In this document: one piece after another, positions 36,166-47,841 of the stretch
Layout: each line of letters starts with the position of its first letter
How positions within the stretch are numbered: position 1 is the stretch's first letter
Assembly: GCA_907163375.1 (NCBI GenBank)
Contig: CAJQUW010004740.1
Coordinates: 511,501 to 575,500, forward strand
Source of the DNA: Prostheceraeus crozeri
Lineage: Eukaryota > Platyhelminthes > Polycladida > Euryleptidae
Direction of reading: 5' to 3'
DNA: 64,000 nt
Translations under genes and position numbers: made by a program
Notes under the pieces: generated by a model
Database searches by the model: none
The model's input: only the letters and a program-made list of their open reading frames with translations
What the model was told of the DNA's origin: nothing

Positions 36166-36913
36166 AGTGTTTGAAGCAATCTATTTCTGTCTCAAAATCA
36201 TTGAGAAATACCAGGTTGACCAGTGAAAAGGAAAGGCCGATGAAGTTGCACACCGTCTGACCATAAATAAATTCTAAGTTCATATTCTAAGTAAATAAGT
36301 TCTATTCATAGATGTGATATGTAATACATTGATTGAAAGCGCTTTTCGAGTGCTGCAAGATTAGCCCACTTTGCAGGTCGTAAGAGTGCGTAGCTACATG
36401 TAAGCAGGAGTCGACAAAAAATGATCAAACATCTTACCAATGACGAATTCTTCGTCGCTGGTAACACAAGAACAATTCTCTGACGACGAAATGTTCGTGA
36501 AATGTGATATAGAACCTCATTGTGTCTGAACTCCTGGTATTTAGGGACATCTGGAGATTTAATAATAGGCCGGCAGTGGCGATTTCTCAGGGTCATTAAG
36601 GTAAACAGTGTCTATTGTCGAATTATCATGTTAAACCAACTTTTACCGTTTCATTCTTAATGATAGAGCAATTCGTTCCAAAAAGAAATTTTTGATATTA
36701 AATTTTTATCATGGGTAATTATTAATAGTTGTACTATTACATTTGAAGTTTATTAGTAGCACATCACAAAGTGGCGAAATCTACATGGTGAAAGAAGATT
36801 CAATATTAAGAAGATAAACACACATCTGATGTGATTATGTATTGGCATGGTAACATCGTTTGTTGATAAACGTCATCCAGTAATATCTCGAGTTGGCAGA
36901 CAACAGGGTAAAG

Positions 36914-37525
36914 CACAGAATTAGAATTGTCTGCGCGCACTCCGGTTTCCTAGAAAGGAAGAATCACATCTAACCCTAATATCAAAATGGCACATCACAG
37001 AATTAGACAACTTGCTCCTTCTCGAATGGATAATTCGTGTATCGATTGCTATTGGAAATGGCAAACAATAAGCTGTCAACAGATGACACCAAAGCCATTG
37101 AGAGATGCGTGTGTGCTGTGATATCACTTCGCACACACCAAAAACACACATCGCTGTTTGGCAACATTCGATTCAGTGTATGCACTATTCAGTGAGGACT
37201 GGCTGAGAAAACGATGGTGAAATCATCAAGTGAACTAATTTTCCTACGCCTGCTACTTTCTTTAATAATGATCGGAAGGCCAATATTATGGAGAGAACTT
37301 GTGCGCAATGATCTGAATTCTTCTAATGTGAAGGAATTGTGGCGATCGAAGCACTTTGTTGGAACTCACATTAATCCGCAAGCGACGCACGACTTTTTTC
37401 CTATCTCTGTAAGGTATTAGGAATTCCTTTTTGCCCACCTAATAGGTTCCGCAATGTGCCGTCCATTTCATATTAATCACACTTCTAGCAAACCGAAGCA
37501 GATAAACAAAATATTTAATTCTGTG
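36914..37525. mobile_element. hAT-like MITE, family A (612 bp)
   Basis: Ends CACAGAATTAGAATTG and AATATTTAATTCTGTG are inverted repeats extending through the CGGTTTCCTAGAA / TTCTAGCAAACCG blocks. The flanks GGGTAAAG (36906-36913) and GGTTAAAG (37526-37533) form an 8-bp duplication with one change. Confidence 0.8.
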
Positions 37526-38315
37526 GGTTAAAGACTACTTTCAAACATTACCCAGTGTTACGGGAATGTTATATCTGTCTTATCTCCTAATGATTTGCTT
37601 TGTTCTATCGATAAAGATAAGATGTATGTTTTGCCAAACATATTCCATAGTGAATTGCACGTTTTGTATAAAACCGATGAGTTTGTTGGTCAGACAGTAA
37701 GTACAGCAGGATTTTTGAACCTGTTGATACGCGATTTGTCTGATGTTTTTCTCACGACTGAAAGTCACTCAAGACACTCACCACACTTAGTGTGTCCAGT
37801 TGTGGTTGTGAAAAATCCTTCTCTACTCTCAAAAGAATTAAAAGATTTTCTAGGATGAGTATGTCCGATAAGAGATCGTGTAGCTTGTCTTGTCTTTCGT
37901 TTGAAAAAGAACTCATAGCCCAGTGGCGTCATTTAGGAGGGGCAAGGGGAGATAATAATTTTAAAAAAATATTTAATTAGGAATCGAACGAAGCATTATT
38001 TATGTTAGAGATGTTGCAGATGCAGCGATAGGGTCTAATTGACAAACTATTCCCATTTCTCCTATCGGTCACTATTACGTCCTGCAGTATTACCTTTATT
38101 CAATATTGAGTGTCAAATTTCACATCAATTGCTTTTCACAAATTTCAAATCATCTATTGCTTCGTTTCGCATAAACGCATTCAACTTTCGATGACGTCAT
38201 GCAACCAACCATTTCAAAGCGACCTTGAGCTTGTCTCATTGCCAACTAATTGCCAACTCCTGACATCCTTATTACCGTTCATCGATCGCTGCCTGCATCA
38301 CAAAATGATTACAAT

Positions 38316-41227
38316 CAGTGGCGGCCCGTCCATATGGGCGCCTGGGGCGCAGCCCTCCATTAAAAATTATTTACATCAAAGAAAATTTACACAGAACATT
38401 GCGCTGAAACGCAACTGATCTGACAGACTGAATTGAACTATCAATGGTTCAACCTGTACTGCTTAACACATTCGAAGCGTGGTTCAGTGACTCATTCAGA
38501 CGTCACTCTCCCTCTCTTCTACCGGATGGGGCGCACAGTCTGTGCGCCTTGATTCATACATGTTTTGCTGATCATACATCTGCATACATCGAAGATTTTT
38601 AGCAGCTTCGCACGCGTAAACAATGCATGGATGGGGCGCTCTCAAAAAGGCCCTCTGGCTCGCTTTCGTACATTCTGATTGGGTAACGCCGCGCGTGCGT
38701 TGGGAAGTCAGATTCTGGTCAAACTTATGTTATTCTGATGCGTGTATACAAGCCTTGGACTGGCGAAACACTTTCAATCATAACTATCTCACTGTGTCGA
38801 CTGAAGATGAATCAGATTGCATATCTTTTAAGAAAGCCGTTTTCTCAACATTCCCTACAAGAAAAAATTGAAATTAGAAATCTCGGTCCGCCAAGGCCAC
38901 GACTCAACGGCAACCAAGCTCACGTTTCAAGCGACAGGGGACGAAACTACAAGAGAAATTTTAATACAGAATGGTATTCGAGATGTGAATGGCTTTGTGG
39001 ATCAGATGAACTGGAAGCTGTATTTTGTTTTCCTTGTGTGGTATTTGGTGGTGATCATCGCTGGACTTTACATGGATACAAGGACTGGAAACACCTATCG
39101 TCCAGAATACAGCAACATGAACAGTCTCGCACCCATCTTGCTTCTGCCTATCAACTTGGAACTTTTGGAGAGAACAACATCGCGCAGCTACTGGACGAAA
39201 GTTATAGACTCTCCATAAAGCAACACAATGACAGAGTGAAGTCAAATCGCTATATTCTATCCAGAATAATCGAATGTATCAAATTCTGTGGTGCTTTTGA
39301 ACTTGCCCTACGCGGACATGATGAGACAGAAGACAGCATCAATCCTGGGATCTTTAAGGGATTGATAGATTTCACCGCGAGTCTCAATTCAGCCATGGAG
39401 CAACATCTCTCATCGGCGACTGTGTTTAAGGGGACATCAAAGATAATTCAAAATGAACTTTTGGAGTGTATTTACACTGTTTGTGTCAATCATTTGAAGA
39501 ATGAAGTGAAGTCTTCGCGTTTCATCAGCATCATATGCGACGAAACTGCTGACGTGTCCAACAAAATTCAGTGTGTATTTGTGATCCGCTATCTCCATCA
39601 TGAGGATGTAAAAGAACGTTTCATTTCATTTTCTCAAATCACAGCTCCGAATGCAGAAAGCATTACCAAAACAATAATCGACTGCCTGAACAATATCATC
39701 GAAGCTTCTGATACAGACAAACTCATCTCACAAAGCTATGATGGGGCTGCTGTCATGAGAGGAGCTCATAATGGTGTGCAGAAATTGGTGAGAGATAAAT
39801 TTCCATTTGCTCATTATATACACTGCTATGCTCATCAGTTGAATTTGATTATGTCAAACGCGACGTCTGACATAGTGAAAGTAAGAATTTTTTTCGCAAA
39901 TTTATCTGCATTTTCTTCGTTTTTTTCGCTTTCACCGAAGCGAACAGCTGTCTTGGAGTCATTGTCTTCAAGTCGGCTACCAAGACCGTCGGCGACTAGG
40001 TGGAACTTTCGATCGCGATTAGTCAGCACTGTGCTTGAAAACCGACAAAGTTTAATCCAGTGTTTCACGATCATAACGGAAAGCACTGATTTTGATGACA
40101 ACAGTATTCACAGCGCAATGAGACTTAAGAGACTTTTGCCTGATGAGGAATTCATGTTTTTTCTATATTTTTTCAATGACATTATGCTTCATGTTGATAT
40201 CTTATCAGCCCAGTTGCAAAGCCGTGATTGTGATTCATTGTCTGCTCGAGATGACATTCATGATTTTTGTCGTGCCATTGAAAGTGCCAAGAACAGGATT
40301 GACAAAATATATGGGAGAAATTTCATGAAGAAGTTTATTTTGACTCGACAACTCGCACGTTTGCTCAAAAATCGGAGTGTATTGATTTCGCCGTAAAAGT
40401 GTGCTCATTGATTAATTATTAATGATTGTAACAGACGCTTTGATTTCTGCAGGCAACTTTCTGCAGCACAATTAATAAGAAGTGACAGATTTGCTGAGTA
40501 CAGCAACAAATTCCCTGACGCTTATGTCGATGAAGTTGTTGATGCTTATCCTTTCATAAACAAAGAAAAACTGAAATCTGAGTTGAAAGTGCTATATGAG
40601 CGGAGTGATCTGCAGAAAGGCACAGGTGCGATCGGCATGTATAAATTTTTGTCGAGAAGTGGGTTGGAAAAATGTTTCTCAGAAACTTGTGTAATTTTGA
40701 AAATTGTTCTGACAACTCCCATGTCAACAGCTGAAGCTGAACGGTGTTTTTCAATCATGAAGCGCATAAAAACATTCTTGCGCAATACCATGACAGATAA
40801 CCGCATGAATGCTCTTGCTATGCTTGCTATTGACAAAAACCTTGTCCGAAGCATTCCGAATTTTAACGAACAGGTTATTGACATTTTTCAAACTTTGAAA
40901 GAGCGAAAAGTCGACTTCGCTTATAAATCGTGAATAAATGAAAATGATAAATGAAGTCGTTTTTACATTTGATGCCGGTTTCTGTTATCAAATTCACTTT
41001 TTTTCTTTCTTTACTTAACTAGGAAGTGTTCGAGCGATGATTTTGTTTTTAAGTAGGCTTCCGAAAATAATGTCATTATGAAGGACCACAGTAGCATATT
41101 TGCAGTGAGGCTTATCATGTCATAAACAGGCATTTACATAGGCGTACATAGCCGTAGTAGATGATGGGCTAAGATGAAGACGTTTGTATTGCGCCCCACA
41201 TGAGCAGGACTTCACGAGCCGCCACTG
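38316..41227 (+). mobile_element. hAT element (inner), 2,912 bp, ZMYM1-like type
   Basis: Terminal CAGTGGCGGC and its inverse GCCGCCACTG, with a perfect ATTACAAT duplication (38308-38315 and 41228-41235). It carries a nearly complete TTF-zinc-finger hAT transposase. The perfect duplication and long open frame point to a young insertion. Confidence 0.95.
38738..40933 (+). pseudogene. hAT transposase with TTF zinc finger and DUF4371 (ZMYM1-like)
   Basis: Cut-and-paste transposase. The first open block (552 codons) contains a TTF/zf-MYM-like finger (RCEWLCGSDELEAVFCFPCV ... HEQSRTHLAS), FELALRGHDETEDS, the RNase H-like core with IICDETADVSNKIQCVFVIR (Asp 1), LISQSYDGAAVMRG (Asp 2), HCYAHQLNLIM, and RPSATRWNFRSR. 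After a break at 40390 the frame resumes with CNRRFDFCRQLSAAQLIRSD and the C-terminal dimerisation domain (TTPMSTAEAERCFSIMKRIK, catalytic Glu region) to the stop near 40931. Between 40380 and 40440 homologous sequence (SECIDFAVKVCSLINY) runs in other frames, so two small frameshifts fit better than an intron, though a GT...CAG pair (40392 to 40463) would also keep phase. Confidence 0.85.
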
Positions 41228-41352
41228 ATTACAATAGAGCAAGCGTAAATACGGGAGATTGGCAATCTTCCCTAATTATTATTTATCTGTGCTAAGTGTG
41301 CTTGCCACCAATTTCTCGTCCACACTGAGTTTCCTCATTCATCGCGTCCGAT

Positions 41353-42561
41353 ATGTCTAAACGTGCACCATCTTCTGATTCCGTCCTACCAAGTTCTAAA
41401 CGACAGAAAACTTTGAACTCATATTTTTCGACGAAAGATCCAACGACGTCGAAGTCAAACGACAATAGTGCTTCTTCCTCATTTGCCATCGAAAACTTTT
41501 CAATTTCTGCTAAATCCTGTCCTTCAACTAAACTTGAATTGAAAAGACAGGATGAAAATAAGTCTGATCTATCACGACATACGACCGAAACTCCAGTTCA
41601 ACCTCATTTAAGAAACTTTCCGCCCTCTAAGAACAGTCGTCGTTTTTCTACTGCATATTATTCTACGTATCCGTGGATCGAGTATTCTATCAAAGAAAAT
41701 GCCGTATTTTGCTTCCCCTGTAGACATTTTCAGAAGAACTCTGTAATCCGAGGGGAGAAACTTGGTGATATTGCATTTATCGATAGAGGATTTTCGAAAT
41801 GGAAAGACGCGAGCGCCCTGTTAGCCAAACACGCAGGAAGTTCGCGTCATTCGGCTGCCTTAATCGCATTGGAAAATTTTAAGAAGGTACGTGAAGGTAA
41901 ACAAAAAACTGTTTTGGCCCAGATCGACAATGGTCATGAAACGGAGGTGCAAGAAAATAGGAAGTTCATCAGACACTTGATTACTGCCATTTCTTACCTT
42001 GGACGACAAGGATTAGCATTTCGTGGTCATGATGAAAGTGATCGACGAGTTAATGACAGATTTGTGTCTGAACTCAATCGCCGATTCTTTTTGAATACAC
42101 AAGCATTCACCGCCCAGAGCATTTTCGACCAAAGCTCTATGAATTTTCTCTCGGAAGAAAAATCAATCGAATTGATAAAAGCTTATCCACATTGCGATAT
42201 TGACGCAGTTGCTCTGAGTGCTGAGCTTATTACAGCAAGAGAAGTGATCATAAGCCAAAATGAGGAACGCACGGATATACTTTCAATTTTTGCAGTTTTG
42301 AATCAATTGCCCATTGGTTTTAAACAACTTTTAAAGCTGATAAAACTTATCATTGCTTTACCAGTTACAACTGTGTCGAATGAGAGACACTTCTCAAGCA
42401 TGAAAAGAGTGAAGGATTTTTTGAGAAATTCTATGGGAGACGAACGTTTGAGTGATCTACTTATCATGGCCTGCTTAAACGAGGAATGCAAAGTTGTTAA
42501 CGTCGACGAAGTTATCGCCGAATTCACCAGTAGAAAAGACAGGCGATATTCCTTGTTTTAA
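41353..42561 (+). CDS. hAT-derived 402-aa protein lacking the catalytic core
   Basis: Uninterrupted frame from ATG 41353 to TAA. Residues 1-75 are Ser/Lys-rich and nuclear-like (SKRAPSSDSVLPSSKRQKTL). A TTF-type finger follows at about 100-170 (YPWIEYSIKENAVFCFPCRH ... HAGSSRHSAAL), then the DUF4371 start GRQGLAFRGHDESD at about 215. The usual ~250-residue RNase H-like core with both Asp motifs is missing, and the protein joins to helices and a hAT C-terminal dimerisation domain (LPVTTVSNERHFSSMKRVKD). It cannot catalyse transposition. Being open throughout, it could be a recent internal deletion or a DNA-binding, dimerising repressor-like product; expression is unknown. Confidence 0.7.
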   Translation: MSKRAPSSDSVLPSSKRQKTLNSYFSTKDPTTSKSNDNSASSSFAIENFSISAKSCPSTKLELKRQDENKSDLSRHTTETPVQPHLRNFPPSKNSRRFSTAYYSTYPWIEYSIKENAVFCFPCRHFQKNSVIRGEKLGDIAFIDRGFSKWKDASALLAKHAGSSRHSAALIALENFKKVREGKQKTVLAQIDNGHETEVQENRKFIRHLITAISYLGRQGLAFRGHDESDRRVNDRFVSELNRRFFLNTQAFTAQSIFDQSSMNFLSEEKSIELIKAYPHCDIDAVALSAELITAREVIISQNEERTDILSIFAVLNQLPIGFKQLLKLIKLIIALPVTTVSNERHFSSMKRVKDFLRNSMGDERLSDLLIMACLNEECKVVNVDEVIAEFTSRKDRRYSLF

Positions 42562-42814
42562 ATACTAACGTAACATGTATATATACATTTAGTTTGAACA
42601 TTTTTTTCGGTTTAACATCGTGTCCTTAACTCCTTACGGAATTATAAGTATTTGTCATTCATAATTTAGTTTTTTGGTAATTATTCATCATACAATTATT
42701 CGCCCCCCCTAATAATTTTCTGAAATGACGCCACTGTCATAGCCCGCATGATAAAAAGTGGCCCTGAAAAATGGCATTTAGATGTTGTCGATCGACATTT
42801 TTGCAATGTCTGAA

Positions 42815-43470
42815 AGAAGAATAGAATTGAAGAAAAAATGAATGCTGAATTGGAATGCTTTGTTTCTACTTCGTTTAGAAGGTACAAGTGTACTGATACT
42901 GTATATAATCGTATGCATTTTATAACGATATGATAAAAGGCTAACAATTACATAATAGTTGGTTGCTTATTGATTATAAGTTAAATAGGTTTAGGTGTTT
43001 ACCTGGGAATGAGAGACAATAATCACCTCTGAATAGGCGTGAGACTTCTACCCCCAGAACAACTAAAGTCATTTTTTAAATGAAGATGCGTTCGACTTTT
43101 ATTCATTTCACTTGACTTACGTTACGGTCTAGTGGTTTTATTGACACCATTGTTTATCCCAATGACGACGGTGAAGACGTTATTTTGCAACGATGAGTTA
43201 GCAACCTTATAGCTTTATTTCAGTTGCCCCATTTGCGGAATGTCTGGTACTATAATTTTAGTCATGAATTCTTGGAACTACTGAATCACCTGAGTCTATT
43301 CAGAGTTCCATGACCATTAGCCGTCAGATAAATAAAAACTTTGTGCAGTACCTAAAATAGAACCATCTCCACTCCATCCATAATTCTTGGAAAAGATCTT
43401 TAAATGAAGCATTCTGCATTGCGCCCCTGGTCGAAGTAGGTTAAATTGTATTGCAGCAATTTTTCAAGAT
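42815..43470. other. No feature seen upstream of the unrecognised reading frame
   Basis: Between the hAT nest and the ATG at 43480. AT-rich; I could not identify a promoter element, inverted end or coding motif. Confidence 0.5.
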
Positions 43471-43479
43471 CATTCAAAC

Positions 43480-44028
43480 ATGGATATAAGAAAGGAACTG
43501 GTGTACTTATCTTCGTTTCTTTATAACAATTTGAATTTTCCACGGAAGATGTTTGAGTTACGGTCTGTTGATATAGTTTCCAAATGCAAGTTTCAATTTC
43601 CACTTCACCAGTCAGACGATTTGTTTTTTGAAGATTTCTATGGAGACGCATGGATAAGATCATTAAATCCTTATACAAAAAAGTCAGTTATCAGTTGTAA
43701 GTCTCGGAATGGCCTCAAAACCATCTCTGATGAGACTATTGGCATGATTAGGAGTATCATCACAAAACTTTTTGACGAAGTTAAAGTTGAGGATATTGAT
43801 CATGCGACTTTGAGAATGGACATCGGAGAAGTACATTTCAGTATTCCAAAAGACATGCCAATCGATGATCAAAAGCACTTCTTCCAAACTGATAGTATAT
43901 TCAATAATGAACGATATTACAATAGAATTTCTCTACCGAACAGTGAAATATCTTTCAATCATCAAATATGTGAGTGGAAATCTCAGAGTATTCTGAAATT
44001 TTTTCAAGAAAATGGATTCGAAAAAGTA
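43480..44028 (+). other. Unrecognised intronless reading frame, first segment
   Basis: A 183-codon open stretch from ATG 43480 (MDIRKELVYLSSFLYNNLNF) running into the left end of the pogo-like element. It contains SDDLFFEDFYGDAWIRSLNP and MDIGEVHFSIPKDMPIDDQK. I recognise no domain. It has ordinary coding character and no introns, so it may be a host single-exon gene, a passenger of a mobile element, or an old viral gene. It belongs with 46264-47172, on the other side of the insertion, which reads in the same sense. Confidence 0.55.
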
Positions 44029-46261
44029 CCGTAAGATGGGGTAACTCTGCCATAGTTTTTGATCGTACGATGCTCATATTCTTTCCTGTTGCATACTTAT
44101 TTTATTTAAGAGTGACGCTTAGACCAATTGTGTCGTCCACTTTGCGAATTAAACACTCATAATTAATTCTGGATAGCTACTCAAGCACATATTTAGGTCA
44201 TAAAATAGGCTAGTGACTTCTCAGAATATGGGGTAACTCTGCCACTAAATTTAAATAATTTATAAAATACAATTGAAAGTCTTTTTACTGATAACTATAA
44301 TTGATCAATGTGTCTCTGAAGTTTCACAAAGTTCCTTAGAAATGTAAGTTGATGAGTTTTGTTGCAGACGGTTATATTATTTGGTTGAATTGTCTATAAT
44401 AATGAGACAAAGAAGAACATAGGCCTATTCCAAAGCAATTCTGTATTAGTACAAATTCAATCAAAATAATTGTTCAATTTTCGAGTACAAAAATTCCGCT
44501 CTATTTGCAGCTACCGCAAACAAAATAAACGTCATAACTGTAACAATTTCCACAGTACCATTTCAGACATTCAAGACACTGCATCCAATCCGGTCCTTCA
44601 AAACATCTCCACAAAACGAAGCAATGGGCACATGAAGAGCCATCATCATCATCGAATTCGTCATAAGATGAGTCGTGTCGACTAGAAGTTGGTTCATCTC
44701 GCACTCCGGATGACGTCGCTCCTTCATTTACTGAAATGGTTGTTGTGATATCCTTATCTGGTTGTATCTTCCTTCCTCGCTTGATTTTAGGCCTCTCAGT
44801 CGTTCCCCAACCTCGATTTTCTTTCAATAGGTCAAGAACACTTTCATTGAGCACCTTCACCGTTTCACTGGATTCAGTCTGACCGGGAAGTCTGCTCAAC
44901 ACCGCACGTTCATCAAATGGTACGAGACCAGTTGCTCTGAATGCTGATTGAAGATTCTTCTGTGCGTTGATTGTGGATTGCGACCACAACCTATGGAGAA
45001 GTGTAGGAAAATGTTCTTTGGGAATGCTGCCGATTCTGCGACTCTCAATGCGCCATTGGTCCAAAATTCGTCGCCAAATTGCTTTGAACGGCCGAAACCA
45101 TCCCACATCCAAAGGTTGAGTAAGATGCGTACTATTGGGAGGAAGTGAAGCAAAGTACACATTATGTTCTTTTGCGAGTTCAATAACGTCGGGCAAAAAA
45201 TGACAGGCTAAATTGTCGCCTATCAGAACTTTGACTTTTCCATCTAGAGAAGGTCTCTTCTTCACGAATTCTAGGAATCCACATTTGAACCAACGAGCGA
45301 ATGTCCTTGAATCAAACCAGCCGCATTGCGTGGAATCATACAGGGTATCTGAAGGACCTCCGCTGCACCAGTTCTCATAAATATTTGTTGCGCGATAAAC
45401 GACCATTGGTGGAAGCAACGTTCCATCTCCACAACCACAAACCATTATAGAGACCGATGTATTGGAGTGTTCTTTCACCCGCTCTACACGGCGAGTTCCT
45501 CTCCTTACGAGTACCTTCTTCGACCCAGGATCATCAGAAAGGTTAGTCTCGTCGTAGTTGAATATCTGACTTGGCACTATGTTCTCCATAACATTAGATA
45601 AATTGGAAAAATACTCTTTGATCTCCTATAGATCGACTCTAGAGCGGGCTCTTTTGATGTTACTGGCTCTCCGAAACACAATGCTATGACGAGTCATGAA
45701 TGACCGAACCCAGTCTATACCTGGTAGATTGTTCTGGAATCTTGATTCCACTCGTCCAGACTTGTCTAAGAAAGATTTGGCGATAATTCTCAAGTCGATG
45801 ACAGATAGGGGATAACCCCAATGAGCGATTTGTTGGATGGTTTCTACCAGCGACTTCTCTTCGACAACATCTAAAACCGATGGTCGACCCACCTTAGATT
45901 GGTGTCTTCCATCTAACCGGGACCCTAATGTTCCCCTCGGAACATTGTTATCTGCTATGGACTGCTTGATGCTTTTTGAGCCATCTTGTACCTCTTGCAT
46001 AGCTTTGCTCATTTGTTCGTCACTCCACGGTCGATATGGACGACCACCATCTTTTCGTACGTAGTTACGCGGCATGATCGATGAAATGACTGTTCACAGT
46101 TAGGGAACATCATCGATAGCAGACGAGTGAAAGTAGAGAGTTGAACAGCCAATCAGAGATCAGCAGTCAACAACAATAGTGACAGTGTTACCTATTGTTG
46201 TTGAGAGTTACAATAAAGTGGCAGTGTTACCCCATTGTGGCAGAGTTACCCCATTTTACGG
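44029..46261 (-). mobile_element. pogo/Tigger-like DNA transposon, 2,233 bp, nearly intact
   Basis: Inverted ends CCGTAAGATGGGGTAACTCT (44029) and the inverse of CCGTAAAATGGGGTAACTCT (to 46261). TA lies outside each end (44027-44028, 46262-46263), the normal pogo target. The ATGGGGTAACTCTGCC motif is repeated as further subterminal copies near 44229 and 46216-46250. One transposase gene on the minus strand fills the interior. Confidence 0.9.
44501..46075 (-). pseudogene. pogo-like transposase (DDE_1) with a single in-frame stop
   Basis: From MPRNYVRKDGGRPYRPWSDE at 46075 the frame holds an N-terminal psq/CENP-B-like helix-turn-helix (KSIKQSIADNNVPRGTLGSR, GRPSVL), then WVRSFMTRHSIVFRRAS. It meets one TAG near 45628 and continues in the same frame with the DDE_1 catalytic domain: IFNYDETNLSDDPG (Asp 1), VKVLIGDNLACHF (Asp 2), LPPNSTHLTQPLDVGWF (Asp 3). 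The tail has a Cys/His finger (CAHCFVLWRC ... MQCLECLKWYCGNCY). Apart from the stop it looks full length (about 510 residues), so inactivation is very recent or the stop is read through or allelic. Confidence 0.9.
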
Positions 46262-46263
46262 TA

Positions 46264-47172
46264 TCTTGTGAAATTCTTGAACCTGAGACTTATCTTGGTC
46301 TCCGCGGCGAGTATGTCATAATATTCACATCAGATCGTGAAAGTGAATGGCTTTATTTCCGTAATCGTTTGAGATTGAACAACCAAACACTATCTCCTGA
46401 AGAGTGGTTAATTCAAAACTCTTGCATAATGAGTTATTATCTAATGCACGGATTTCCATCTTCAAGAGATATCATAATGCGTACTTATGTGAAAAGATAT
46501 GTTTCTCTCAAGGACCTACATGATTTTCAGCATGCTACACGTCCCGGATCATTGGTCCTTCACAAGGAATCGGAGAGTTTTTTAAGACGAACCGATATTG
46601 GCTTCGACATGCTACGGAGAGACAAGAACGTGGCTTTGATGCGTGAATACGGTAGAGGTGAACGAATACATTACAAATATGGTGATGTATTCTTTTGCGT
46701 GAACTTCAGACCTGTAAGCCATTATAGACATGACTCTGAGACGAATGAATTCACACTTTGTGATGAAACGATATGTGAAGCCAGTATTGAATTCAAATTT
46801 GTAAAGGATCGTTCACAAATGATTGACGCAGTTACAAGGTTGACTGCGTTACTATTTCCTAATTCAAATGATGACAATGTATTGGAGCTAACAACTCCGT
46901 TCCACTTTACACTCGAACCAAATGGATCACGTGTATTGGGACTTGATGCTCAATCCATTTTGCGACTGAACAACGTCCAAGGACCATTGCATGCTCTTCT
47001 TGGCCTGGACGTGAATGCTAGTCGACATGAATTTCAACAGAAAATTCAGAAATTGAGAGAACTGATTCAACAATGTCATCAGCAACAATGGTTTAAGAAA
47101 ATGAAATTGAATGAAAATGTTTTGATGGATAAGCTTACCTATGCTTGCATTGTCAGGAACATGCAACTATAA
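46264..47172 (+). other. Unrecognised intronless reading frame, second segment
   Basis: About 302 codons open after the right end of the pogo-like element, beginning SCEILEPETYLGLRGEY and ending at TAA 47170-47172 with KLTYACIVRNMQL. Notable stretches are YVIIFTSDRESEWLYFRNRL, SPEEWLIQNSCIMSYYLMHG and VLGLDAQSILRLNNVQGPLH; the C-terminal 60 residues are helical and Gln/Lys-rich. No family recognised. It faces the same way as 43480-44028, and the transposon evidently landed inside a single gene. Confidence 0.55.
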
Positions 47173-47841
47173 TAAAACTTCAAGATGTGAAGATGCGTCT
47201 TAAGATATTCATTTACAGAGTTGATTAACAATTTCTCTGTTTTATTATTGAAAATTTCACGAAAAGCTTGAATTGATGATTAATTAGTACTTGTTTAATC
47301 AGCTTGTATAACGCTGTATGGCGGGCATAAAGTAGGTTGATCTGTAGATCAAAAAAGTTAATCGTGTGAGCATCTGCATTAACAGAGCTGTTGTCAGTGG
47401 TAGATATTTCAGTAATTCTATATTTATGAGTCTTAGAACTTTGGATGCTGTAGATTCTAATGTTCCTACAATAAATTGCTATTTATCAATGTGTTTTCAG
47501 CTGTGATTCTCACGTGACCAATGTGACAATCCACGTGTCAAATGAGTACATTTTTCATTCACCATGCCACGGGTTTAACAAATCGAAATCTCCTGAATGT
47601 TTATATGTAAGCAGATAATCTTTATCTTACACAAATTAATGAGATCAATATTAAAAAGCTCTTTGAGTAATTTTATAGCATTTCAGGCAATCTAAAAGGT
47701 CTTGAAACGAAAACATGCCTTTTTGATTGGTGACTCCACAGAATTAACAGATTAACATAATGATATAAAGGAATTCCTCCACGTGTCCGGAGTAAAACTG
47801 AAAATTACCAAAGAAATTTGTGAAAAAGCTCCAATTTCTCA

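Larger units (their letters stand above)
37921..42736 (+). mobile_element. hAT element (outer), 1.9 kb plus a nested 2.9-kb hAT
   Basis: Ends CAGTGGCGTCATTTAGGAGG and the inverse AAATGACGCCACTG. A perfect 8-bp duplication TCATAGCC lies at 37913-37920 and 42737-42744. It contains the 402-codon frame at 41353-42561 and, upstream of it, a complete second hAT at 38316-41227. Confidence 0.95.
37560..42813 (+). pseudogene. hAT transposase C-terminal remnant, split by a second hAT
   Basis: Outermost of three nested hAT layers. From about 37560 it reads MYVLPNIFHSELHVL and, in a slipped frame, LTTLSVSSCGCEKSFSTLKR and IKRFSRMSMSDKRSCSLS, a recognisable hAT dimerisation domain. The frame is cut at the TCATAGCC duplication and resumes at 42745 as RMIKSGPEKWHLDVVDRHFC to a stop at 42811-42813. 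The N-terminal and catalytic parts are missing. Confidence 0.65.

Noticed and set aside
40392-40463. Intron in the inner hAT transposase
   Set aside because: A phase-compatible GT...CAG pair exists, but the removed segment contains family-like residues in other frames, so small frameshifts explain it better.
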